This document shows, one piece after another, positions 45,189-54,307 of a stretch of 64,000 bases of DNA. Numbering within the stretch: the first letter of the stretch is position 1; every line of letters begins with the position of its first letter. Source of the DNA: Candidatus Gastranaerophilales bacterium. GTDB taxonomy: Bacteria > Cyanobacteriota > Vampirovibrionia > Gastranaerophilales > JAILCC01. The position numbers and the translations under genes were made by a program. Below the pieces are notes generated by a model, which searched no databases, had not been told where the DNA came from, and saw nothing but the letters and a program-made list of their open reading frames with translations. Location of the stretch: NCBI GenBank assembly GCA_028696075.1, contig JAQVHS010000002.1:37701-101700 (forward strand), given 5' to 3'.

Positions 45189-45623
45189 TTATCCTCGTTT
45201 TAAATTTAATGCTTGGATATTAACATTATTTACCTTATTTTCAGGGCTTTTTATGCTTTCGCCATTTGAAGGATTTCTTCCAACTCTTGCTGTCCTTTTT
45301 GCTGTTTTTTTGCCAACATCCATGTTTGTGGATTTAAACGGAATAATCTTCGCCAAATCTTTTTCAATCTTACGATTTTGCTCAAGTAATTCAAGATTAG
45401 CTTGCAAACGCAAAAAGTAACCTTTTGAAAGCCCAAAATATTTTGTAAGTCTTAGGTCTGTATCGGCTGTAATATTTCTTTGTCCTCTTACAATAGCATT
45501 AATTCTATTTGAAGGAACATTGATAGCAACTGCAAGGGCATTTTGAGAAATATTCAAAGGCTCTAAAAACTCTTCAAATAAAACTTCTCCAATATGTGGA
45601 ATCGGAATTAATTCTTCTTTCAT
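45189..45623 (-). CDS. higA: HigA-family antitoxin with HU-arm-like basic tail
   Basis: 144 residues. N-terminal XRE domain of the HigA/VapI type (about 5-75: HIGEVLFEEFLEPLNISQNA, VPSNRINAIVRGQRNITADT). Residues about 105-131 read KKTAKRTARVGRNPSNGESI then KSPENKV, close to the beta-arm signature of HU (ARKGRNPQTGKEI in this organism's HU). AGGAG precedes the ATG. It is expected to neutralise the HigB toxin encoded just upstream and repress the pair. Its stop is one base from the recombinase start, so recombinase expression may be tied to antitoxin translation. Confidence 0.85.
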   Translation of the reverse strand: MKEELIPIPHIGEVLFEEFLEPLNISQNALAVAINVPSNRINAIVRGQRNITADTDLRLTKYFGLSKGYFLRLQANLELLEQNRKIEKDLAKIIPFKSTNMDVGKKTAKRTARVGRNPSNGESIKSPENKVNNVNIQALNLKRG

Positions 45624-45655
45624 AATAATTTCTCCTATTTTAATTATATATTTAT

Positions 45656-45684
45656 ATTATACACTACGTACAACATATAATCAA
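45656..45684 (-). promoter_or_regulatory. Promoter of the antitoxin gene
   Basis: On the minus strand: TTGATT (45684-45679), 17-base spacer, TATAAT (45661-45656), then a leader with AGGAG. It lies between the toxin and antitoxin genes and would let the antitoxin be made independently. Confidence 0.6.
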
Positions 45685-45721
45685 CCCCTTGCATGAAGTT
45701 TTTTGAAGAAGTATTTGGAAA

Positions 45722-46003
45722 TTAGTGATAGTCTATTATTTCTACATTAATAGCGTCATTGTCAACCCAATTAAAACAAATTCTGTACTGCTGATTAACC
45801 CTAATAGAATATTGCCCTTTTCTATCACCTTGAAGCTGTTCCAAAAAATTTGCCGGTGGAGTTGTCAAATCATCAATACTTTCAGCAGCATCAATACTAT
45901 ATAGTTTTATTAAAGCCCTGCGTTGAATTTCATGCGGAATTTTTTTTGAAAATTTACCATTATAAATTTTTTCAGTTTCTTTACATTTAAACGATTTAAT
46001 CAA
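45722..46003 (-). CDS. higB: HigB/RelE-family toxin
   Basis: 93 residues; an mRNA interferase of the HigB group that cuts mRNA on the ribosome. Diagnostic phrases: IKSFKCKETEKIYNG, IQRRALIKLYSIDAAESIDD, LEQLQGDRKGQYSIRVNQQY, RICFNWV. The ribosome binding site AAGGGG (46016-46011) is seven bases before the TTG at 46003 and too close to the TTG at 46009, so 46003 is preferred and gives MIKSF, the normal family start. It precedes higA, as in standard higBA loci. Confidence 0.88.
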   Translation of the reverse strand: MIKSFKCKETEKIYNGKFSKKIPHEIQRRALIKLYSIDAAESIDDLTTPPANFLEQLQGDRKGQYSIRVNQQYRICFNWVDNDAINVEIIDYH

Positions 46004-46202
46004 TTTCAAACCCCTTAGTAAATTCTTATTACAATTATTTTACAATAAAAATGGACTTTTAATTCCAAGTTATAATTCTTCATGGAATTAACGAGTGGCT
46101 TAGTGGTACCAAAAGGATAATTATTTGGAACAAACTTCTTGGCTTTTGTTCTTAAAATATTTGGAAGAATTGGCGTCGAGTCGAAAAAACTTTGTCTGGT
46201 CA

Positions 46203-46229
46203 GTAAATTATAAATTTACATGATATAAT
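46203..46229 (+). promoter_or_regulatory. Promoter and operator-like inverted repeat before the helicase gene
   Basis: GTAAAT (46203-46208) and ATTTAC (46214-46219) form an inverted repeat with a five-base centre, directly before TATAAT (46224-46229). Five bases later is an ATG (46235). Bases 46010-46200 show no gene. Confidence 0.45.
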
Positions 46230-46257
46230 TTGTTATGAAGTTTACGAAAGAAAAATT

Positions 46258-49200
46258 GTGCATTTGAATTCTTCCAACATAAAAGATAATAGAAAAAGAG
46301 GTTCTGTTGCTAAGTTTCTTGAAGAAAAAATGATAGAAAATTCTAAGCTCTGCATTGTTACAGCTTATTTTACAGTTTATGCTTTTGATGCATTAAAAGA
46401 TAAGCTTGGAAGTTTAAAACAAGTCGAATTTTTGTTTGGTGAACCTGCTTTCATAAAAACTGTAAAGCCTGAAAATGCGGAATCTAAAGTCTACAAAATA
46501 GAAAATGACCAAATACAATTAGCAAGCAAATTAACACAAAAAAATATTGCAAAAGAATGCGCTATGTGGATAAAGGAAAAGGTAAAAATAAAATCAATAA
46601 AGCAAAGCGGTTTATTGCATGGAAAAATGTATCATATTACAACTCCTCAAGAACAAGAAGATGCTATTTTAGGAAGCTCTAATTTTACAATGAAAGGATT
46701 GGGGTTAGCACAAAATTCTAACATTGAACTAAATCTTGAAATTGATAGCAAAAGAGATGTCGTTGAGTTAAAAAAATGGTTTTATGAAATATGGAATGAT
46801 TCTAATTTAGTTACTGATGTTAAATCTGAAGTATTAAAACATCTAGAATTATTATATAAAAATAATTCTCCTCAAATAGTATATTTTAAAACTCTTTACC
46901 ATCTTTTTGAAAATTTTTTAAATGAAGAAAGTAGCCTAAAAGATTTAGAGAACCAAAAACAATTTACCGAAACAATGATATGGAAAAAATTATATCAATT
47001 CCAAAAAGATGGTGTAAAAACAGCTATCAATAAAATAAATAAATATAATGGTTGCATAATTGCTGATAGTGTTGGATTAGGAAAAACTTTTGAAGCTCTA
47101 GCTGTCATTAAATATTTTGAACAATATGGAAATCAAAATGTTTTAGTAATTTGTCCCAAAAAACTCAGGAAAAACTGGACTAAATATCAGGTTCAAAATA
47201 ACGATAGAACCAATCCGTTTTTGGGAGATAAATTTAGATACACAGTACTAAGCCATACCGATTTAAGTAGAGAAACAGGTTGGGTAGATAGCATTAATTT
47301 AGAAAATTTTTACTGGGAAAATTATGATTTAATAGTAATTGATGAATCGCATAATTTTAGAAACAATACAAAAGGCAGAAAGGATGAATACGGTGAAGTT
47401 AAAAAAAGCAGATATGAAAGACTTCTAGATGATGTTATTACAAAAGGTATAAATACAAAGGTTTTGTTATTATCTGCAACTCCTGTAAATAATACTCTTG
47501 ATGACTTACAAAATCAGTTATATTTCATAACAGCAGGTAAAGATGGTGCTTTTAAAGAAAATCTTGAAATTTTGAATTTAAAAAGCCTAATATCACAATC
47601 TAAAAGAGAGTTTTTAGAATGGTCAAAACAAGAAAATAAAACACAAATGACCTTACTTGACAAATTAAATCCTTCCTTTTTCAAACTTTTAGATGCTTTG
47701 ACAATTGCTCGTTCTAGAAAACATATCAAAAATCATTATCCTGAGTCTTTGAAAGAAATAGGAGCTTTTCCTAAAAGAAAAAAACCTCAGTCAATTTATT
47801 CCAAAATAGATTTATTGGATGAATTTCCCCACTACGATGATATTAATGATACTATATTGAATTATAAATTATCTTTGTTCACACCCGCAGTTTTCTTAAA
47901 AGAAAAGCATAAAAAAGAATATGCAGAACAGTCTAAGATAGCTCAATTTACTCAAGAGAGTAGAGAAAAATTTCTAATTGGGATGATGAAATCGAATTTT
48001 TTGAAACGGTTAGAAAGCTCTGTATATTCTTTTAAAATAACTCTTGGTAACACAATTCAGAAAATAGATAATTTAATTGGAAAAATTGATAAGTTTGAAA
48101 AATATGATTTTGATGACTTCGTTTTTGAAGATTATGAAGATAATGAATTAAATGAGATGTTAAGAGTTGGTAAAAAATTAAAATATGACTTAAAAGATAT
48201 CGATTTAGACGACTGGAAATATGCTCTAAATAAAGATAGAAATGAATTAGAAAAATTATATAGAAAAGCTTTAAAAATAACTCCCGAAAGAGATGCAAAA
48301 TTAAATGAGTTAAAGAACTTAATTTCTGAAAAAATTAAAAATCCTACATTAGATAAATTTAACAAAGGAAATAGAAAAGTTGTTGTTTTTACAGCATTTA
48401 GTGATACTGCAAAATATATTTATGACAACATAAAAGATTATATAAAAAATGATTTAAATGTTAATATAGCTTTAGTTACTGGCAGTGACTCAAATACAAC
48501 TTTGGGCAAAAATGATTATGATGAAATTTTAATTAATTTTTCACCTATTTCAAAAGAAAGAGCCAATCACAATATATTAGAAGAAATTGATATTTTGATT
48601 GCAACTGATTGTATTTCAGAAGGTCAAAATTTACAAGATTGTGATTATTTGATTAATTATGATATTCATTGGAATCCGGTTAGACTTATTCAAAGATTTG
48701 GACGTATAGATAGGATTGGAAGTATTCATAATGAAATTCAACTTGTTAATTTCTGGCCCACTGATGACTTAAATAAATATATAAAATTAAAAAACCGGGT
48801 TGAAGAAAGAATGACATTAGTTGACGTATCAGCAACCAATGCAGATAACATTCTTAGCCCTGATGAAATTGAGGAGGTAATTAAATCGGATTTAAAATAT
48901 AGAGACAAACAATTAAAAAGAATGAAAGATGAAATTCTTGATTTGGAAGATTTTGAGGAAGGAATATCCTTAACCGATTTTACCCTGGAAGATTTCAGAT
49001 TAGAATTAATAAGTTTTATTCAAACCAATAAAGAATTATTAGAAAAAATGCCTCTAGGAATAAATGGTGTTACTTCACGAGAAATCTTATCGTTAAGTGG
49101 CGATAAGCACAATTTATCACAAGGAGTTATTTTCTGTTTGAAACAATTAAACAAGCCTAAAGACAAAGAAAATATAAATCCATTACAACCGTATTTTTTA

Positions 49201-49524
49201 GTTTATATAACTATGGAAGGGGTAATAAAATACACTTTTGTTAATACAAAAAAAATATTAGAGATATATAGAGCATTATGCTCCAACAGAACTGAACTCG
49301 ATGAATCCTTATATGAATTGTTTGATGAACAAACTTCCAATGGTCAAGATATGGAACTTTTTAACGATTTATTAAACAAAGCCTTAAGAAAAATAAAAGA
49401 AAAATTTGAACATAAAATGTATGATAATTTGTTTAATGTAAGAGGAGGGAAAATCCCCAAATTCAATGAACTAATAAATAGTAACGAGGATTTTGAACTA
49501 ATCACGTGGCTTGTAATTATTTGA
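46258..49524 (+). CDS. PLD-nuclease-like / SNF2-type helicase fusion
   Basis: 1088 residues. N-terminal phospholipase-D-like domain (about 15-200): LCIVTAYFTVYAFDAL, then the HxK motif LLHGKMYHI (121-123) with DAILGSSNFT. A superfamily 2 helicase follows: LYQFQKDGVKTAI, Walker A DSVGLGKT (270-277), IDESHNFRNN (about 361-370), LLLSATPVNN, and the C-terminal half with ATDCISEGQNL and LIQRFGRIDRIG (about 778-825). The last 200 residues are helical. GTG 46258 is the first in-frame start. However, ATG 46235 lies just after a -10 box and would read straight into the protein (MKFTKEK-IVHLNSSN) if one A were added in the A5 run, so the true start may be 46235. Six bases separate it from the sigma-fusion gene. 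Similar PLD-helicases accompany restriction and defence systems. Confidence 0.85.
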   Translation: MHLNSSNIKDNRKRGSVAKFLEEKMIENSKLCIVTAYFTVYAFDALKDKLGSLKQVEFLFGEPAFIKTVKPENAESKVYKIENDQIQLASKLTQKNIAKECAMWIKEKVKIKSIKQSGLLHGKMYHITTPQEQEDAILGSSNFTMKGLGLAQNSNIELNLEIDSKRDVVELKKWFYEIWNDSNLVTDVKSEVLKHLELLYKNNSPQIVYFKTLYHLFENFLNEESSLKDLENQKQFTETMIWKKLYQFQKDGVKTAINKINKYNGCIIADSVGLGKTFEALAVIKYFEQYGNQNVLVICPKKLRKNWTKYQVQNNDRTNPFLGDKFRYTVLSHTDLSRETGWVDSINLENFYWENYDLIVIDESHNFRNNTKGRKDEYGEVKKSRYERLLDDVITKGINTKVLLLSATPVNNTLDDLQNQLYFITAGKDGAFKENLEILNLKSLISQSKREFLEWSKQENKTQMTLLDKLNPSFFKLLDALTIARSRKHIKNHYPESLKEIGAFPKRKKPQSIYSKIDLLDEFPHYDDINDTILNYKLSLFTPAVFLKEKHKKEYAEQSKIAQFTQESREKFLIGMMKSNFLKRLESSVYSFKITLGNTIQKIDNLIGKIDKFEKYDFDDFVFEDYEDNELNEMLRVGKKLKYDLKDIDLDDWKYALNKDRNELEKLYRKALKITPERDAKLNELKNLISEKIKNPTLDKFNKGNRKVVVFTAFSDTAKYIYDNIKDYIKNDLNVNIALVTGSDSNTTLGKNDYDEILINFSPISKERANHNILEEIDILIATDCISEGQNLQDCDYLINYDIHWNPVRLIQRFGRIDRIGSIHNEIQLVNFWPTDDLNKYIKLKNRVEERMTLVDVSATNADNILSPDEIEEVIKSDLKYRDKQLKRMKDEILDLEDFEEGISLTDFTLEDFRLELISFIQTNKELLEKMPLGINGVTSREILSLSGDKHNLSQGVIFCLKQLNKPKDKENINPLQPYFLVYITMEGVIKYTFVNTKKILEIYRALCSNRTELDESLYELFDEQTSNGQDMELFNDLLNKALRKIKEKFEHKMYDNLFNVRGGKIPKFNELINSNEDFELITWLVII

Positions 49525-49530
49525 GGTTTT

Positions 49531-51534
49531 ATGGAAACATCAAACTTAGAAATTGAAAAAATAAAACAAGCTTTGTCTGATTTTGATAAAGCTACTTTAT
49601 TTGATGCTAGTATTAAATTGCTTAATTCTTTAGGATATTCATCAGAATATAAAATATCGCACCTGAATAACCCACAAGTAATATATCAAAAGTTGAATTT
49701 TAATAAAGAAAAAGCTTTGTATTATAAATGGCAAAAAGCAAGTTTTTTATTTCAATATACAGAAGAAGCCTTAAATGAAAAGTTAAAAGAATACAAGTTA
49801 AAAATCTCAAAAGAATATGACCAAAATTATATTTTTATGAGTATTAAATTATCAGGTTTTTTCTATAAAGAAAATGAGTTAAGAGCTATTTCAAAAGAAA
49901 TAAATAAATATTCTTTAAATCCGATAATTATTTTATTTAAGTATGGAAGAAATCTAGCTCTTACTTTTATAGAGCGTAGAAAAAATAAGATTAATGAAGA
50001 AAAAGATGTTTTTGGTGATACTTATTTTGTAATAACTGAGTTTAAAAATGCAACTGATGTTGATGCTAAAAAATTATATGAGTTTTCAGTTGATAAAAAA
50101 CCGCGTACTGTTTCTATTACAGATACTCAAATATCCAATGTAAACAAACCTATTAAGCAAAAACTTAATATTGAAGAATCTAAAGAAAAATATGTGCAAC
50201 AAAAATTTGATTTTGACATTGAATTAGAAAAAAAAGATGAACAAGAGAATCAAAATAAAGAAATTAATGAAAAAGATTTCTACAAAAAACAAGTCATTGA
50301 AGATAAAATAGATGCGGAAATTAGCATAAAGACCTTGGAAGAATATATTAAAAAGGCTGCTGAAAAGCAGGCTTATGACTTTGATGAAGAAAAAGACTTT
50401 TATACACAAGAACAAAAATCATATATAGATGATGTTGTTAAGACCTATTTAAAAAATATAGGCAAATACAAATTATTGTCACCAGAAAAAGAAATTGAGC
50501 TAGCCAAATATATTGAAAATGATGGAAAAATATCAAATCTTCAAGAATTAGAATTATTTCACAGTAATTTACGTTTAGTTATTTATGTAGCTAAAAAATA
50601 TGATTGGCAATTAAAACACATGGACTTTATTGATATTATTCAAGAAGGCAATTTAGGGCTTTTAAAGGCTGTTGAAAAATTTGACTATACAAAAGGTTGT
50701 AAATTCAGCACTTATGCAACTTGGTGGATAAAACAAGCTGTAACTAGAGTTATTGCTGACCAAAATAGAATAATAAGATTACCTGTTCATATAGATGAGA
50801 AGATAAATAAAATCAGAATAATTTCAAGTAAAATGGAGTTTGATTTACAAAGAAAGCCGACAAATGAAGAGCTGGCTCTTCATTTGGGTATATCAGTAGA
50901 AAGATTAAATGAATTAAAAACTTATGATTTGTCAGTATACTTATTGGGAGATAACTTGGGTAATACTGATTTAACTATCGAAGATAATCTAGACGCTAAA
51001 AATAATTCTATATATGATTATGAACTTAAAGTTCGAAGAGAGACATTGTATAAATTATTAGGCTGTTTATCTCCTAGAGAGCGTGATATTTTAAGATTAA
51101 GATTCGGTCTGGACGATAGTAGAGAAAGGACTTTAGAAGAGATAGGTAAACTTTTTGGTGTAACTAGAGAAAGAATAAGACAAATAGAAGCTAAAGCTTT
51201 AAAAAAATTGAGACATCGTAGAAGATTAAGTTATTTAAAAGATTTCGTAGAAGAAGAATACTTGCATGAGAAATTATGCCCCACAATATTGTTTAAGACA
51301 AAAAATAATGCTACGTATATCCCTAGCGTTAAAGAAATTTTAGAAAAAATTATTGAAAATAAACCTGAAATTAAAAATCAAAAAGATGCAGTTTTTCAGG
51401 AATTTGAAAAAATAGCTTTAGAATGTGGATATGCTTATGAAGATTTCCCATCTTTATCAGCATTACAAAAACTATACGATAGGCTAACTAATCCTCAAAA
51501 AAAAAACGCAATTCAAAGGTTTTGGTATCTCTGA
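49531..51534 (+). CDS. Sigma factor with restriction-methylase-like N-terminal domain
   Basis: 667 residues as read. Residues about 1-190 resemble the N-terminal domain of Eco57I-type methylase/restriction proteins that sit next to PLD-helicases: KASFLFQYTEEAL, ELRAISKEINKYSLNPIIIL, FKYGRNLALTFIERRKNKIN, EEKDVFGDTYFVITEF. Residues 190-295 are a charged linker. Then a complete RpoD-like sigma: region 1.2 DDVVKTYLKNIGKYKLLSPE, region 2 at about 340-420 (IIQEGNLGLLKAVEKFDYTK, YATWWIKQAVTRVIADQNRI), region 3 at about 430-495, region 4 at about 505-570 (LSPRERDILRLRFGLDD, GVTRERIRQIEAKALKKLRH). Residues 570-667 are an extra helical tail. The catalytic methylase domain is absent. GAGG lies before the ATG. 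It probably acts with the helicase, as the genes are coupled. The end may be frameshifted (see 51496-51649). Confidence 0.85.
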   Translation: METSNLEIEKIKQALSDFDKATLFDASIKLLNSLGYSSEYKISHLNNPQVIYQKLNFNKEKALYYKWQKASFLFQYTEEALNEKLKEYKLKISKEYDQNYIFMSIKLSGFFYKENELRAISKEINKYSLNPIIILFKYGRNLALTFIERRKNKINEEKDVFGDTYFVITEFKNATDVDAKKLYEFSVDKKPRTVSITDTQISNVNKPIKQKLNIEESKEKYVQQKFDFDIELEKKDEQENQNKEINEKDFYKKQVIEDKIDAEISIKTLEEYIKKAAEKQAYDFDEEKDFYTQEQKSYIDDVVKTYLKNIGKYKLLSPEKEIELAKYIENDGKISNLQELELFHSNLRLVIYVAKKYDWQLKHMDFIDIIQEGNLGLLKAVEKFDYTKGCKFSTYATWWIKQAVTRVIADQNRIIRLPVHIDEKINKIRIISSKMEFDLQRKPTNEELALHLGISVERLNELKTYDLSVYLLGDNLGNTDLTIEDNLDAKNNSIYDYELKVRRETLYKLLGCLSPRERDILRLRFGLDDSRERTLEEIGKLFGVTRERIRQIEAKALKKLRHRRRLSYLKDFVEEEYLHEKLCPTILFKTKNNATYIPSVKEILEKIIENKPEIKNQKDAVFQEFEKIALECGYAYEDFPSLSALQKLYDRLTNPQKKNAIQRFWYL

Positions 51535-51649
51535 AAATAACAAAGCATATAAAGCACCTACGATATCTGTAAAAGAATTGGTTGAAATAATTGCCAATTT
51601 AGAACCTGAACTAATAGATGACGATAGACTTTTCTGTCATAGTAAGTAA
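51496..51649 (+). other. Ten-A tract and out-of-frame continuation of the sigma-fusion gene
   Basis: The tract is at 51497-51506. In the annotated frame the protein ends 15 codons later. With one A fewer, translation runs on as KTQFKGFGISENNKAYKAPT, then ISVKELVEIIANLEPELIDD, DRLFCHSK, and stops at TAA 51647-51649. That extension has normal protein composition. Options are a sequencing/assembly error, phase variation, or slippage by RNA polymerase. Confidence 0.6.
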
Positions 51650-51815
51650 CCGCTTGGATTATAATTGTCGTGCATTATTTCAGATTTGATAATTGTTTTG
51701 CATTTTTCGGTGTCTTTTTTGAGTTGTAGCACTTTTGCAAGCACGCTCATAGCGAATGCCGTCTATTTAAAACCTACAAAACCACTTATTTTCCTTTTTC
51801 TGACGGTCATTTACG

Positions 51816-52157
51816 TTATCCTAATTTTTCAAAAATATAATCCCTGATTTTGGCAAAATTATCTTGGTTATTTTGGTCAAAAAGAACAGTGTTTTCATCT
51901 TTTCCTGCACCAAAAAGACCGCCTTTAGACTCATCACTGCCCGAAAAGATAAACTGAATAAAGCCTGCTGTAATATTGCCTGCCTCTTTGAATTGTAAGC
52001 CTGAAAGCTTATTTATAAAGATAGTCTTAGTACCGTCAAAGCCATGTTGCATAAATCCACCGAAGCCTTTTCTCGTTATATTAATTCTGTTCCCATAAAC
52101 CGTAATTTGCCCGTTTTTGCCTTTTGCGTCTAATTGTTCTAAAATCAGTTCTTTCAT
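51816..52157 (-). CDS. Small protein with PH-like/DUF4429-type domain
   Basis: 113 residues forming a compact beta-rich domain: GQITVYGNRINITRKG, GTKTIFINKLSGLQFKEAG, AGFIQFIFSG, ENTVLFDQNNQDNFAKIRDY. The layout fits the PH-like domains of the DUF4429/SHOCT group (strands, then a C-terminal helix). No SHOCT tail follows in frame. Function unknown. AGAGG precedes the ATG. It lies between the island and adenine deaminase; 51650-51815 shows no other gene. Confidence 0.65.
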   Translation of the reverse strand: MKELILEQLDAKGKNGQITVYGNRINITRKGFGGFMQHGFDGTKTIFINKLSGLQFKEAGNITAGFIQFIFSGSDESKGGLFGAGKDENTVLFDQNNQDNFAKIRDYIFEKLG

Positions 52158-52245
52158 TTTTACCTCTTTCCTTTAAAAACAGTACTATACCCTAACTGTT
52201 TTTTTGTTGTAATTAACCTCCATTTCTTTAGCCTGACCTACCTGT

Positions 52246-53961
52246 CTAGCCAACTTCGAAAATATCTATGAACTCTGATTTCGCGAAATCGAAGACGCCC
52301 TTATCCGTTATTTTTAATTCAGGTATCACTGACAGAGACAAAAACGCCATGGTCATAAAAGGATTTGGCAAGGTACAGCCGATAGATTTTGCTGCGTGGT
52401 TGAGTGATTTTGATTTTTCAAGTACAACTTCAAGGCTTTCATCTGACATAATCCCTGCTATCGGCAGGGCAAGTTTGGAGATTACTTTGCCTTCACTTAC
52501 AACGACTTTGCCACCCTGTGATTTAACCAGTTCAACTGCGGCAGTCAGCATATCGTTGTCGTTTGTGCCTATAATTATCATATTATGGGAGTCGTGGGCG
52601 ACGGTTGAGGCTATAGCCCCGTTTTTAAACCCGAAACCTTTCACAAAACCTTTTGCAATATTGCCGCTTGCCCTATGTCTTTCTATTACAACTATTTTTA
52701 AAATATCATTATTCGTGTCGCTTTGTGCTAAACCCTTTTCTGTTTTAATATTGCATATTTCAGACTTTGTAATAAGTGAATTTTTTATTATTTTTATAAC
52801 TTTGGCTTTTTTATTTTTTGCCTCCATTTTAAAGTCCTCGGGCTCAATCCACTTTACATTTACAGAACCTCTTATTGAGGGTGTTTGCAGAGTATCTGTT
52901 TCAAAGATCAGTTTTCCTTCTTCGGCAACAATTTTACCGTCTTTTAAGACTATTTTAGGTTCAAAGTTCTCTAAATCATCAAATAGCGCTAAATCCGCAC
53001 GATATCCCGGAGCTATTGCGCCTAAATTAGGAATTTGAAAATACTCTGCTGTGTTTAAACTTGCCATCTGTATTGCCTTAATAGGGTTTAAACCTGATTT
53101 TACAATGCTTTTTACCATTCCGTTTATATGAGGGGACAAATCTTCAGGGTGTCTGTCATCCGTTACAAGTATACACTTTCTTGTGTTTGAAGATAACAGC
53201 ACAGGGGTCAAGGCTTCAAGGTCTTTGGCGGCGCTGCCTTCTCTTACCATAAGATACATCCCTTTTCTTATCCGCTCAACAGCTTCTTTGGGAGTGGTGC
53301 ATTCATGGTCTGATGTTACACCGCTTGCGATATATGCACATAAGTCTTTGTCTTCAAGATAAGGTGCATGTCCGTCAATCCTTTTGTTTTTATCTTGTAT
53401 CATTTTGATTTTTGCCATCACATCTTTGTCCATATTCAAAACCCCGGGAACATTCATCATTTCCGCCAGCCCCAAAACCCAAGGGCTGTCTATTAACATG
53501 GATAAATCATAAGGTGTAAGGTCAAACCCCGAAGTTTCATAAGGTGTGGCAGGAACGCATGATGGTAGCATTGTATAAACACTTAGCGGCAGTCCTTTTG
53601 TGGCTTCATGCATGAAACTTATACCATGAAGCCCAAGCACATTTGCTATTTCATGCGGGTCTGTGATTACCGTTGTTGTCCCTGACGGAACAACTGCTTT
53701 TGCAAATTCTTTCGGCAAAAGCATAGAGCTTTCTATATGAACGTGTCCGTCTATGAAACCGGGTGATAAGTATGCGCCTTTTGCATCTAATACGGTTTCG
53801 CCTTCATAGTTTGCGCCGACGCCGGCAATAATTCCGCCGAATATTGCAACATCATCTTCATGAATTTCTTCGGAAAGCACGTTTATTATTTTGGCATTTT
53901 TGATAACTAAATCTGCCTTTTTTTCGCCTTTGGCGACTCGTATAATTTTTTCTTTTAGCAT
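52246..53961 (-). CDS. ade: Adenine deaminase
   Basis: Converts adenine to hypoxanthine and ammonia in purine salvage. 571 residues, the standard length for the Ade family (amidohydrolase fold). Metal and family motifs: SPGFIDGHVHIESSML, VVPSGTTTVITDPHEIANV, RIDGHAPYLEDKDLCAYIAS, SDHECTTPKEAVERI, VTDDRHPEDL, and the C-terminal DSHNMIIIGTNDNDMLTAA and LPIAGIMSDE. No purine riboswitch is seen before it. Confidence 0.95.
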   Translation of the reverse strand: MLKEKIIRVAKGEKKADLVIKNAKIINVLSEEIHEDDVAIFGGIIAGVGANYEGETVLDAKGAYLSPGFIDGHVHIESSMLLPKEFAKAVVPSGTTTVITDPHEIANVLGLHGISFMHEATKGLPLSVYTMLPSCVPATPYETSGFDLTPYDLSMLIDSPWVLGLAEMMNVPGVLNMDKDVMAKIKMIQDKNKRIDGHAPYLEDKDLCAYIASGVTSDHECTTPKEAVERIRKGMYLMVREGSAAKDLEALTPVLLSSNTRKCILVTDDRHPEDLSPHINGMVKSIVKSGLNPIKAIQMASLNTAEYFQIPNLGAIAPGYRADLALFDDLENFEPKIVLKDGKIVAEEGKLIFETDTLQTPSIRGSVNVKWIEPEDFKMEAKNKKAKVIKIIKNSLITKSEICNIKTEKGLAQSDTNNDILKIVVIERHRASGNIAKGFVKGFGFKNGAIASTVAHDSHNMIIIGTNDNDMLTAAVELVKSQGGKVVVSEGKVISKLALPIAGIMSDESLEVVLEKSKSLNHAAKSIGCTLPNPFMTMAFLSLSVIPELKITDKGVFDFAKSEFIDIFEVG

Positions 53962-54307
53962 GAGGGAATTATATCATATTTAAACGAATTTTAATAAATA
54001 AAAACCTTCTTATAGGTACTATTAATCGGTTACAATAGGTGCTTTTGAGCCAAGGACAACGCTTTTAGACTTCCATTTGTCTTGACTGACGGCAATTTAT
54101 GTGCAATAATAGAGTTGTCGGATGTATTTTTAGTGTTATAAAAACCGACGCTTTTATATTTTTTATTGAAAATTTGATTTTGATTTTTATTGATAAATCA
54201 TTTATAAGGTAACAAAAAGTTTGTATATATTAATGCAGTGGTAAATATTGTAAAAACAATATTCCATTTTGCTTACTAAAAAATTGTGGAATATAAGGAA
54301 CGAATAA
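53962..54307. other. 346-base intergenic region between ade and ablA
   Basis: Divergent promoters of ade and ablA must lie here. GTCGG and CCGAC (about 54117-54151) with inner TTTTTA and TAAAAA could form an imperfect hairpin. AAGGA precedes the ablA ATG. I see no gene, riboswitch or repeat of the types found elsewhere in the window. Confidence 0.5.

Larger units (their letters stand above)
43553..51650. mobile_element. Putative integrative island at tRNA-Arg
   Basis: Inferred from a large serine recombinase ending against the tRNA 3' side, a toxin-antitoxin pair, a two-gene accessory unit and visibly higher AT content than the flanks. The right boundary is a guess: I found no copy of the tRNA 3' end between 51.5 and 54.3 kb. 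Housekeeping-type genes resume by 52.2 kb. Confidence 0.5.

Noticed and set aside
51665-51847. 60-codon plus-strand frame
   Set aside because: No ribosome binding site; hydrophobic composition looks like a shadow of AT-rich non-coding DNA.
51540-54300. Right-hand attachment repeat of the island
   Set aside because: No copy of the tRNA 3' end found by eye, so the right boundary is left open.
53962-54307. Purine riboswitch controlling ade
   Set aside because: The conserved loop sequences and stem pattern of the purine aptamer are not found.
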